From Bedellia somnulentella (Eukaryota > Arthropoda > Insecta > Lepidoptera > Bedelliidae): a DNA stretch of 64,000 nt. Below the pieces are notes generated by a model. It was not told the DNA's origin and made no database searches. It saw only the letters and a program-made list of their open reading frames with translations. Below are positions 1 through 9,912 of this stretch, in pieces. Location: positions 8,494,001 to 8,558,000 of the forward strand of contig OY755198.1 in assembly GCA_963576735.1 (NCBI GenBank), written 5' to 3'. The position numbers were made by a program, and so were the translations under genes. Each line of letters begins with the position of its first letter. The stretch's first letter is position 1.

Positions 1-2592
1 CGATAGTCTTATGAGCTTGTTCCTCGCATCCGGTTCTGAGTCCATGATATTTCTAGCAGGATTCATAAGAAAATTCTCAGTTATAGATGTAGCAGAAACA
101 ATTTTTATTTTTGACGTTGAAGCAAAGTCTTGACTTTTCGCGATAAGTGAAGTAGCAATCGGTTTCTTTAACAGGGTAGAACAAAAAACATCATCATCAG
201 ATGAATCGGATATTTTCTCTTTCGAAACTTTGTTATATTTTGAAATTGATGGAGAATTGTATTCTTTTTCTGGGGTCAACATATTACTGGCAACAGTTTT
301 AAACTTCTTTGGGAAATCGAAAATAGTTTGATAGCTTTCATCATCATCAGATGATGACATGATAATTTTGCGTTTACGAACAGGGAGAAACTTGATAGAG
401 TTATCAGAAGTTGAAGAATCATAACGTGTTGGCGAGTTATTAAGTGAAACTGCTTCTTCTGATGATGAAATATTTTGATCATCGATTTCATTCACACGAA
501 TCAATAAGCAATATTTTTTCAATGCAAAGCAATTACAAAATCCTCTTACTTCGGAAAAATCACAGAAACAACTCAAAATGCGATAGCAAACTTCACCAGA
601 CTTATTAGCAGTTTGGATTTGATGAATTTTCATGGTTTTTGGTATAGCTGTTAAATTATTTAAGGCAAATTCGTTGTCGTTTTTAATATTATCAATATTT
701 TTAGCATCAATGTAAAATAGTTTAATACTAGTTTCGCCTTTTAACATTTCTATCGCACTATTAGCGCTAAGTACGTCAATTCCATACGATACTTTCTTAT
801 CCAAAAGTCTTTTTATAGTTCCACCTACACCATCAGCAGCTCCTTTTCCATGATAAGATTCAGAAAAATTCCAAGTAGCTCTAAAGCCTAATTCATGAGT
901 AATTTTACTGAACAGAAAGAAATTCTTTTTTTGTTTATACTGAGTGCTTGGTCCATCAGAATAGACATGCAAAACATTAACTTCTGGTGTGGTTTTTTTT
1001 ACATCGGCTAATACTGGCATCAAATGTGCCCAGATTGCTTCTGGAGAATGGTCTGTTGAGTCTGAAAATGTGCAATAAGATTGGGGTTTATAATTTTTTT
1101 TATAAACTACGCTGGTGTGTAATGTAATTTGGTATTGTGAAGCCCCAAAGTGAGCCGATTGGATTTGTTCATGCATTTTGCATGTGTAATTTTCGGAAAA
1201 GTCGCAATGTAGCATAACTTCATTTGACTGTAAACTATCTTTAACTTTTTTATAGCAGGAGTACTGGTGCCGTATGTTAAAAATATGCACTTTGTAAACA
1301 GTGAGTTCTTTTTCAAACATGGTGATTAAATTTGCCAAATTTCCATTTCTAAGATCTTTTTTCACTCTTTTCGAAGATTTAGTTTCATTATTTTTCACAT
1401 ACTCAATTTTTTGCACAACCCATTCCAGCCATGTAACAGTCTCCTCTTCCTTATGTTCAGTAAAATTGTATTTAACACACTCATTTTTACATTTAGGGCA
1501 TTCATTAAACATACATTCTTTTGAATCAATTGTGCATACTGTATCTTTTATAATATCATCGAGTTCGTTATAAACATTCAACACAGACAATCTTTTGAGG
1601 GCCGTAAATTTAAATTCTATATTAGAATGTATCTTACAAACGCAAGTATTTCTATTTGACAGTTGTGGGCTGACAACATAAAAAGGCTTATGTCTTATAA
1701 ATGTGGAATAAGAAATTTTGCTACCCGTTTCTACTTTGAATTTTCGGTACAAGTTAAGCAAACTATCCAAAAGGTATCTTTTTTGCATTTTTACCATATT
1801 TCGCGTCTTCGTCTCTTTTTTGCCAGCAGATGCACGAGATACGTCGTCTTGCAAAAAGAATGTTTCTATTTGTTCTTGGTGTTTTTTGGTACACTGATTG
1901 TCCTTTGGTTTCGAAAGTCTAATTTGTCCTCTTAACCCCAAGTAATGTCCTATCTGAGTTCGCATATTATATTTGCAAATCAAGTTTCTTTTAACCAGGT
2001 TTTTCATAACATTTCTTTCAGTGTTATTTTGACAATCCCTGTAATGTTCTGCCAAAACCGTAGACATTACATTTTTTTCCAATAAAACTCGTTTTACTCT
2101 TTTTTTATCTTCTGCTGAAACACTATTCAATGTTTGCAAAAATGAATCTGATTTCGAATTAGGTGTCAATGGATCTATATTTTTATTATCATGTTGATGA
2201 TCATCAGTGGATAATTTTTGACATTTTAAAAGCAAATCCCTTCTGTACACCTTTTTTTGTAGAGACGCTATTCGTCGTTTCATTTTTTCAATTTTATTGT
2301 TCTGTCTTTCTACTAGTTTTCTTAATTTATGATGCTTTTGATGATATTTCTTTCGAGATACAAGTATTTTTTTATCACTATTTGTACTATCTTTCACAGC
2401 TTGTTTTTTTTTTAGATTTCGCCATGTCTTTCTTCTCATATCTTGTTGGCTTTTAGGCAATAATGAAATTTTAACGTATTTGCTTTTTATCCTTTCGCGA
2501 TTTTGCCTTTGCATTTCTTCATATTTATCTGGATGATTTTTTTTGAGACGTTCTCTGTATAAACGTTGTCTTTCCGCTGGCGATAAGGGCAT
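1..2592 (-). CDS. Transposase-like protein with D-D-E/D arrangement, C-terminus outside window
   Basis: The frame is open from an ATG at 2592 to the left edge (864 codons, no stop), so the C-terminus is missing. The start follows a good 3' splice site (TTTGTTGTAG then AAAATG). Residues 1-40 are strongly basic (AERQRLYRERLKK...), followed by a Lys-rich, probably coiled segment to about 110. Cysteines cluster at 317/319, 353, 360, 365, 368 and 372. Conserved-looking blocks are HCDFSENY (D464), YSDGPSTQYK (D546) and FSESYHGKGAADGVGG (E578, D587), spaced like an RNase-H-fold DDE/D transposase. A second Cys cluster is at 669-695, followed by Ser/Asp-rich acidic tracts. I recognise this type of protein as recurring in invertebrate genomes under uncharacterised names. 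The transposase reading is inference; a domesticated host gene is possible. No frameshift was found in the segments I checked codon by codon. Confidence 0.7.
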   Translation of the reverse strand, partial: MPLSPAERQRLYRERLKKNHPDKYEEMQRQNRERIKSKYVKISLLPKSQQDMRRKTWRNLKKKQAVKDSTNSDKKILVSRKKYHQKHHKLRKLVERQNNKIEKMKRRIASLQKKVYRRDLLLKCQKLSTDDHQHDNKNIDPLTPNSKSDSFLQTLNSVSAEDKKRVKRVLLEKNVMSTVLAEHYRDCQNNTERNVMKNLVKRNLICKYNMRTQIGHYLGLRGQIRLSKPKDNQCTKKHQEQIETFFLQDDVSRASAGKKETKTRNMVKMQKRYLLDSLLNLYRKFKVETGSKISYSTFIRHKPFYVVSPQLSNRNTCVCKIHSNIEFKFTALKRLSVLNVYNELDDIIKDTVCTIDSKECMFNECPKCKNECVKYNFTEHKEEETVTWLEWVVQKIEYVKNNETKSSKRVKKDLRNGNLANLITMFEKELTVYKVHIFNIRHQYSCYKKVKDSLQSNEVMLHCDFSENYTCKMHEQIQSAHFGASQYQITLHTSVVYKKNYKPQSYCTFSDSTDHSPEAIWAHLMPVLADVKKTTPEVNVLHVYSDGPSTQYKQKKNFFLFSKITHELGFRATWNFSESYHGKGAADGVGGTIKRLLDKKVSYGIDVLSANSAIEMLKGETSIKLFYIDAKNIDNIKNDNEFALNNLTAIPKTMKIHQIQTANKSGEVCYRILSCFCDFSEVRGFCNCFALKKYCLLIRVNEIDDQNISSSEEAVSLNNSPTRYDSSTSDNSIKFLPVRKRKIIMSSSDDDESYQTIFDFPKKFKTVASNMLTPEKEYNSPSISKYNKVSKEKISDSSDDDVFCSTLLKKPIATSLIAKSQDFASTSKIKIVSATSITENFLMNPARNIMDSEPDARNKLIRLS

Positions 2593-3860
2593 TTTCTACA
2601 ACAAACAAACTGTTTAGTCAAATGTACTAAGTATCATATTATACATGTTATACATATTGTTGCTTATTAGAATGAACGCATCTGTTTATTTGTCTGTCTG
2701 CCTGTATAAATATATTCAAAAGCATAAACCGCGGGTAAAGCTACAGGCGAAAGCTAGGATTACTATAAATATTCATGCCTCTTAGTTAATATAACCTTAA
2801 GATATATTAGGCAACTAGAATTTTTCCATTGTAGCGAAATATAACCACATGACTCTTGCCAGTTAATCTATTTGAGCAGCATGCAACTGTATAATGTTGA
2901 TGTAATTCAGAAGACATTATTTCATTCAAAATTAAATAGAGATAAAAAGTAACATGATATTGTTAAACCAGTGCCACAGTAGCAAGAAAACATAATATTT
3001 AATGCAACAGCAATGTGTAATGTGTATGCTAGATTTTTTTAAAAATAATATGTAGGTACGTAGGAGAAATCATCCAAATTATATTTAATGTACGGAAGAA
3101 AAGGAATGGCTATTAAATGGAGGATTAGTTTAAAGAGTGTCTGGCTAAAACAATTAACTAACGTAAACTATTCAACCTCACTTTTGTAGGGAGAGACCAG
3201 CAGTTTGGCACCAGTATGATACTTAACAATACTAATTGTTGCCTGCAGCGGGTGCTACAGATCGACAGACACACATACGTACCGGTCAAAATTATACACC
3301 CCTCTTTTTGTATCGGGGGTTAAAACACTGCAATGAATATTATAATTTTAATAAACAATAGGTACCTATTTAATATTACATAGTACACATGAAATAGTTA
3401 AGCTTAAGACAACTCTCCTTGGGATTTTGATATACCTAGATATAACAGCAATTGTCATTTTGTAAATACAGGAGAAGTCACAGGATATAACCTATATTCC
3501 TCACTTTCCAAATGTGAATACGTCTTTACTTCATATTTGTTACAATTTGTTTGTAACGTCACAAATAAATGTAACAAATCCGCAACAAATATGAAACAAA
3601 ACACGATGTGTAAATAACCTAAAAAATTCTCAAAACAAAATGACAATGTTTTTAAGCTAACAGTCACCATTTCGAAATAATTCGTTGTCAAACCTTATGA
3701 TATATACATCAACACAGCATAAATTACTTACCAAAGTGTTTGAAACTGAAGTCATCAAAATGAACAAATTTTTGTTGATTTTTCACTGCACAAATAAAAG
3801 AGACGCACGTTGTTGCTAAACTGAACACAAACAAAATGGCTGTCACGCAAAGCATTTAAG
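2593..3860 (-). promoter_or_regulatory. Probable intron and non-coding leader exon of the gene at 1-2592
   Basis: On the minus strand a 5' splice site (CACTTTG then GTAAGTAA, about 3730) pairs with the 3' splice site just before the ATG at 2592. Together they define an intron of about 1.13 kb. The upstream leader exon (about 3731-3850) has no ATG that continues into the main frame. The intron is AT-rich, with no other gene recognised. Promoter elements were not identified. Confidence 0.45.
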
Positions 3861-4666
3861 ACCTACTGACGTTGTCTATGGTTTTAATGTTGCCAGAAAT
3901 AAAATTTATTTTCTGCTATTTTTTGTGTTCACACAGATGAATAACAAATATGAAAGATTTTATAGACGGCGCCAAAACTATTATTTTAATTAGTTTTTAC
4001 TAAAATAATTTATTATATTACAATAAAATATCGAATTATATGATATTCTTCATAAGAAAAAACGATTTAATTTATATAATATGGCTTGTAATATATTTTC
4101 CTCATTTCAAAAAGTTGATTATGGTTGCATAGGACATTTTCAAATGTATGAAAAATAATCTACTTCGAATTATAAATTATTTCTTTTTTTATTATTTATT
4201 CAGAAAATACAATTATTTATATATTTAGTTGATACATGTTTTAGTAAGTAAAAATAATAAATTCTTTTTAAAAATAGACAAAATGTCAAAATATTTTATC
4301 TATAATAAGACGTAAAAGGTTTCTGAAATGTACAATTTTTTTGCATTTCGCCCTTAAATATTAAATTGTAAATGTGTGACTACCTTCAATCATTTTAAAT
4401 TAAGTATAAAGTATAAAAGTATTTTATGTTATTTTTATTTATACCCTGTAGAATAAAATAAACACTAGTATTTTTATTATTTGTGACAAGCACTTTTTAT
4501 ACTTCCCATCACTAGTTGTATTTAATAACATGCCGTGACCTTGAATAGGCCAATGAGCATGCATTTCTTCCTTCTCCTCCCGCCCCTCTTACCTCAGCTC
4601 ATTGACAGAGCTATTTGTTTCGAGAAATTCCAACATTAGGCGTCTATTAGGGTGTGTGGTCGATGA
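3861..4666. other. AT-rich spacer, nothing recognised
   Basis: Very AT-rich, with several runs of A and T and no ORF, splice pair, inverted repeat or known repeat end that I could support. The last 150 bases are more GC-rich (CCTCCCGCCCC near 4577) and lead into the first copy of the 5.3-kb unit. Confidence 0.5.
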
Positions 4667-5805
4667 GTACATCTATGGTTTTGAGGTTTTATTTAAATTT
4701 TATCTGGCAGTGATTTTCTTTTGTCGCAATTGAATTTCTTCTCAGGCGACAAATTATTGGCGGATAAAAAAGTTAAAATAGGCTTTCATAAATTCTAAAA
4801 TGGGGTTGTGTATAAACATGACCAAGGTCTGAAATAAATACAAACAAGATCTTAAAAAAATACTTTTGGCTACATTTGTAGGGATCTAAATTAACCAAAT
4901 TGTGTCTTGCTATAAAACTATTCTTGGTCTATTTTATTAACATTCCCTCTTTTAAATGAACCTACACAACTTAACTTAACCTAACAGCGTGTCGACGTCA
5001 CAAGACGCTTCGCGGGGGGACACAAGCTAACCCTAACCTAACGTAGCACAAATACAATTGTGGTGATTAATTGTTTTTTAATGCGTGCGTTCCTTTCCCC
5101 CCTCTGTTTTCCTTCCCTAACTTAATGGCGTCTGCCCATTAGGCTGGGTGAAGCAACTTTTAACCTAACCTAATTTATTTTATTTTTATTATCTTTTACT
5201 TCAATACACATAATATGTAATTTACTTAATATTATAGTCACAAAAATAAAAAAGCGAGCGAGCGCAATTGCCGCCTTTTCAAAATTTACGAATCTGCAAA
5301 CAATATTCTAATATCCAAATACATTATTATAATACCCATTTTCAGTTTTAAAGCTACCTAAAAATCGCTGCCAGATGTGTGTTTAATCCAATAGTTGCCA
5401 GTGAAGAATGTATGATATCCCCTCGGAAAAATTAGTCGCCACATTAGGTTTTATAATACCTTAACCAGTTTTACACTGATCCCGCTTGATTTATTTGATA
5501 CCTCACAGTAGCAGCCGTTTTTTTAGGTTTTTGATCCTAGCATTTTGTTGCTTGTATAGTTTAATAGTTGCTAAGATATTTAATCACTGCAAAGTTAGTT
5601 TTTTTGTGACTTAATAGAAAGTTGCCTAAAAAGGATTTCAGTTGCAGTGTTAAATATTTGCCCATTAAATTCAGTGCTTTAGAACTAGAAACTCTTCAGT
5701 TACATTTGAAAGTTGACATAATTAACTATTAGTACTTGTAATAGGTATAATAATAAAAGAAACAAATGGTTTTTATTAGTAGGTTATATTAAAATAAAGT
5801 TATTT

Positions 5806-6536
5806 GCTGTGTAGTGTCGGCTTAGAATAGCACTATCCCATTTCTATCCGTGTGTGTACGTAAGAGGCGACTAAGTATATTGGGTTTTTTTTAGGGATTT
5901 TTGGGCGATGCGGTTGGAGACCCATCACCAACAACCTTTATTTTACCATCTTTTCCCAAATCAACTTCCAAAAGTGGCTGAGGATTTTCTTATACCTAAG
6001 CTCTGGCTACCCCTTCCAGGGAATTCAGTATGCAAAGTTTTTTTTGGTATTTATGAAATATTTTTATTCGATAGTCAACACGAAAATAAAAGACTAATTT
6101 GAATATTTTCCATTTAAAATGAGTAATTGTAAAGTTATGATTTTTTAAAGATTGTTCAACTTTTGTACTTAATGACGTCATCGATTGATAAAATCACGTA
6201 GCGTAGTGCAAATGAAGCGAAATGTTTTATAAAAATGTTGCTGATTGCAAAACATATCACGAATTTGTGATGTCAAATGAAATTATTACGATATTATACT
6301 AAACAAACCTATGATTTTCGATATTTTATTAATTAACTGCAAAACCATATGTCTTTGAAACAACATTGAAGGTCAAACACTGTTACAGTTTTTTGATAAA
6401 ATAACAATCATCTTAGCTTCAATTGATATAATTTCAAGAAAATATTGTTTATAACCATAATATCTCGAAATGGTTTTGTAATCAGCATCACTTTAGTAAA
6501 ACTTTGCATACCGAATTATAGCCGTGAGTGTATGTT
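5806..6536 (+). mobile_element. RTE-related SINE, interrupted by a MITE
   Basis: The 5' end GCTGTGTAGTGTCGGCTTAG and the 3' end (CTCTGGCTACCCC, then TAGCCGTGAGTGTATG) match the ends of the LINE at 60003-63420, while the middle does not. The two SINE halves are 5806-6025 and 6514-6536, separated by the MITE at 6026-6513. Short ORFs of 60-90 aa across this family are not conserved as proteins and are not called. Equivalent copies lie at about 11150-11875 and 53526-54256. Confidence 0.75.
6026..6513. mobile_element. MITE with AATT target duplication inserted in the SINE
   Basis: Terminal inverted repeats CAGTATGCAAAGTTTT (left) and CGGTATGCAAAGTTTT (right, reverse complement) bound a 488-bp AT-rich element. 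AATT flanks it on both sides (6022-6025 and 6514-6517), and removing the element plus one AATT restores the SINE sequence GGGAATTATAGCCGTGAG. There is no coding capacity. The superfamily is not assigned. Confidence 0.75.
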
Positions 6537-7144
6537 ATTTAACTGATTTATAAATTGATATAGAAAAATTTAAATTTAATCATAATAAATTTTGCTTTTT
6601 TTATGTGTAAAATACGTACTAGTTAATTTGAAAATTAAATTAATTAGGTGCTGTTCAAAATCCCTAGGTAATGTACCAATTAACTAACAGTAATGATGGA
6701 TGACATCAAGAAAAACCGCTTCTCTCTCTCTTCCTATAGATGGCTTTACACTACAAAATAATAATGTTCTGCAATTTATACCTACTAGATGAAAACCCGG
6801 CTTCGCTCGGGGGAAATATGACTCATACACATCTAGGTACAAAATGTAGGTAATAATAGAAATTCTTTCTATTTATACTTTTTTATTCTATTATTTTAAA
6901 AGGATTTATTATAAGTTTTATTTTAGTCTTCGTTGTAATACTAAATAGCTTTAGTTAAATTAGAATAAATTGGTGTATGGTGGTGATGTACTAAAAAGAA
7001 TAATTAATTGTATAGAATATTATTATAATAATTTGTATATTTCATTTATTTTAGAAGCAATATTATTATGAAATAATCAATTTTTTTTATAAGTAAGAAG
7101 CAATAAACGTGTCTTAAGAAAGAATGTCATTTTTACTGAACTAT

Positions 7145-7445
7145 TAAAAACGCTGCCTTGTATTATCGGCTAAGGATAGCACTAACCCATTTCTTTTAGT
7201 GGCGACTAAAGGTATTGGGGCTTTTTGCCGTGTAGTAAGGGCTTAGAATGTCACTACCCTTTTCTACCCAAGGGTAATTTAAGAGGCGACTGTTTTTAAG
7301 TCGTTTTTGGGCGATGCGGGCAGAGACCCATCACCAACATAAATTATTTTATCATTATTTCCCCACTTTACTTGCAAAAAGTGGTTGAAGGATTTCTCAT
7401 TCTGAAGCTCTGGCTACCCCGTTAAGTTTCTGACCGGTATTATGT
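7145..7445 (+). mobile_element. Diverged RTE-related SINE with a doubled head
   Basis: The sequence opens with TTATCGGCTAAGGATAGCACTAACCC, then a second head-like stretch (GTAGTAAGGGCTTAGAATGTCACTACCC), and continues with the family core (GGGCGATGCGGGCAGAGACCCATC) and end (AGCTCTGGCTACCCC). Two heads in tandem suggest one SINE inserted in, or recombined with, another. The same arrangement occurs at 13105-13400 and 54870-55150. Confidence 0.65.
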
Positions 7446-7452
7446 ATGTCTG

Positions 7453-7596
7453 TTGCACTGTAAATCCCGTTTCTGTCATATTAGCACAGGTGAGATCGTA
7501 GCTTAACGCACATTTCGCGCATTTCAAAAAATCCCGAGAGTCGAAGTTTTGACGACATCCCGCACAGTTCTTCAAGCTACTAGTAGATCGCTTCAT
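7453..7596 (-). pseudogene. Truncated PHD-finger fragment, probably of a retroelement ORF1
   Basis: From the ATG at 7596 the minus strand reads MKRSTSSLKNCAGCRQ, then a CAKCALSYDLTC segment: the first zinc-binding pairs of a PHD-type finger (CxxC ... CxxC ... C). PHD fingers of this kind occur at the N-terminus of ORF1 or Gag-like proteins of some insect retroelements. The finger is cut off where the SINE end begins, before its last ligands, so it cannot fold as a complete PHD. A sister copy at 55173-55316 has lost one ligand (Cys to Arg). Confidence 0.5.
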
Positions 7597-7740
7597 TGTG
7601 TAAAATAAAAATCGTCTCCGTCTTCTTGCATTAAATAATAATATCAAGGTAGGATTAAATAAATATTATCTTGAATCAGAATAAAAATAATATTAAAAAC
7701 TAAAATAAAAAAGAAGGAGATTTATTTTAAAAAAAGTATG

Positions 7741-7850
7741 TTCCGGCTGTGGGATTTGAACCAGAGCTACGCATTCGCACTAGATTTGTGAAAAAAGTAT
7801 GCACGTCCAAGCACTTTGCTGTTACGCCATTTGGTGGATACATACGACGA
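7741..7850 (-). mobile_element. tRNA-like SINE head
   Basis: On the minus strand a box-A-like TGGCGTAACAG is followed about 60 bases later by a box-B-like GGTTCAAATCCC. Acceptor and anticodon arms do not pair as in a working tRNA, so this is a tRNA-derived repeat rather than a tRNA gene. The sister copy is at about 55455-55568. Confidence 0.45.
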
Positions 7851-8747
7851 AATTGTGTTACATATCAGACAATTTCCAGGCAATAATGATTTATATAATT
7901 AATACACAAGTGAGTCACCAAGTTTTTTTATTCGGCATCAACAATAGTAGCACTTGTACGCTATTGTATTGAGAATGTTAATTTTGAACACTTAACGGTT
8001 AAAAGTTTCACTATTTTAGTCACTAAAACTTTATTAACTTTTCAATCTGTAATGTTTTTAGTGTAAAAGTCACTTCCAAACTATATTTATTAAACACACT
8101 TGTTTTTAGTAACTAAATATCACTTCAAGCAATAAAAAAAAAAAAAATTTTACGCAGCTACCTGCGTACGTGCGAATAAGTTGAACGTTGCCGAACGGAT
8201 CTCAATGGGCCAAGTATAGAACCTTGAGGAACATCTCTATTTCTGATCCTTCCGACGTAGTTCCATTAATATCAACCTTTAAAATTGTTTAATAAGATAT
8301 GATGCCATTAAATTGGCATGTATTTAACGCGGCGACAAATTGATACCATTCCGGGTTCCGGGTCGTAAAAAAACTGAAAATGGATAGTAAATAATCTACT
8401 TTGGCGACTAATTAGAGGTAGCTTCTTAACTAGAAAGCGGCGGCTTTTTAATGAGTTTTGAGCACAGATGTACTAAACCTTAGATAAGTCACGCGCGCTC
8501 ATAAGTGGCACTTATAAATAGGGCTAAATGGCTCAACCAACTTTAGTCGCACTCGCACACTAGCTGCGCCGTCGCGATCGTTCACTTGTTTTGGCGTGTT
8601 TGTTTATCAAAATAATCGAGAATGCCGTCGTGTGTGATGAGGTTTTGCACAAACTATAGTCGAAAAACTACTTAAAGTGACGGGATTACTTATCATTCGT
8701 AAGTATTATAAATTTTCAACGTTTTAATTATAATTTATAATAAATTA

Positions 8748-9135
8748 GGGGTTGTCCATTAATCACGTGATCTTTTTTTAACATTTTTTAACCCCCCCTC
8801 CCCCATTGGTGATGAGTAGTGAAGTTTAAGACCACATCCCTCCCCCTTCTCAACATCACGTGTATTTTTAGTAGCTACATCGAATCTTAAAATTTTCTGA
8901 ATATTATATTATTTTAAATACAGGTAAGTATAAACTATAATCTTATTTTATTCTGAAATTAAGGACCATAATAAAAATGTGCCGCTTAATATTTGTTTAA
9001 AAATCGCGCGTTTGACGAAAAATTAAATACACGAGATATCTTACTACACCCCCCCTCCCCATTGTGTTATTTTCGTGATTTTTATTAAACCCCTCCCCCC
9101 CCCTTTCAAGCCTCACGTGATTAATGGACAACCCC
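8748..9135. mobile_element. MITE with TTA target duplication
   Basis: Terminal inverted repeats of about 23 bases, starting GGGGTTGTCCATTAATCACG, lie inside TTA on both sides (8745-8747 and 9136-9138). Length is 388 bp and the sub-ends are C-rich. A 3-bp TTA duplication fits the PIF-Harbinger group, but no protein is encoded. The 91-codon ORF that starts in the right end (9124-9399) is chance reading. Sister copies: 51129-51516 and 56473-56859. Confidence 0.75.
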
Positions 9136-9308
9136 TTAGGTGTAAGGTGTCATAAAATAGAAGAAGTATTGTGCGTGTCAAGCGGTCGTCTTAAGGTCAT
9201 ATTTCACGTCGATGCAGAGAAAATATGTTTGTCTCTTTTTAGCGCTTGCTATGAAATGTGCTATCTCGCTTACATTTCAAATATATTTCTTGGTGTGTTG
9301 TTTGGATA

Positions 9309-9912
9309 TGTCGCAGCCAACTGGACAAATCAGCCAGCTGACAAAGCAGCTAGCCGCTTAATTAAACGCCGGCTCCTAGTTAAATGGCTAGCCCGCTAGT
9401 AAAATGAATTGTCGTCACCGAACGTCCAATCACCCGGCTGATTGAATGGTTAGCCCGTTGGTTTGAGCTGACGTTACATTATTTTTCTGTTAAAATTTGT
9501 AGAATTACTGTTTAAAAAGTTTGAAATTATGAAAATTTCAATGAATAAATGAATACAGAGTTAAAATTAATACATACGAGTACTTTATATTTTTATATTA
9601 ATGTTCATTATCAATAAGTCGGTACCTGTTTGTACTTTTAGTTACTGTGCCAAAGCTTTGTGCCATTTAATTGTTAATATTGTATTCAATTAATATAATT
9701 AAAGTATTGCCGACATAAGAAGTACCTACGAAGAAATATTTTAGTCATAGTCACCCTAGATAACCAGACGGCAATACAACGTTCAGCCAAGTGGTTGGAA
9801 ATTGTGTTCAACTAAATGGCTGACTGAAGTTTAGCCCTTTACTAGGAGCCGGCGTTTAATTAAGCGGCTAGCTACTTTGTCAGCTGGCTGGTTTAACCAG
9901 TTGGCTGCGACA
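9309..9912. mobile_element. Non-autonomous DNA element with long (about 85-bp) inverted ends
   Basis: The left end TGTCGCAGCCAACTGG and the following bases (CAGCCAGCTGACAAAG, AGCTAGCCGCTTAATTAA, CGCCGGCTCCTAGT) return as reverse complement at 9835-9912. The ends are rich in GGCTAG and CAGCTG words, so single strands would form a long imperfect hairpin. No clear target duplication was found and no protein is encoded. A sister copy is at 51690-52292; only its left half remains in copy 4. Confidence 0.65.

Noticed and set aside
5908..6102. 64- to 85-codon ORFs recurring in the RTE-related SINE copies
   Set aside because: They cross the SINE-MITE border, vary in length between copies and show no domain.
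9124..9399. A 91-codon ORF conserved in three places (also 51505-51780 and 56848-57123)
   Set aside because: It starts in the right end of one MITE and ends in the left end of the hairpin element. Conservation follows from the repeat unit, not from selection on a protein.
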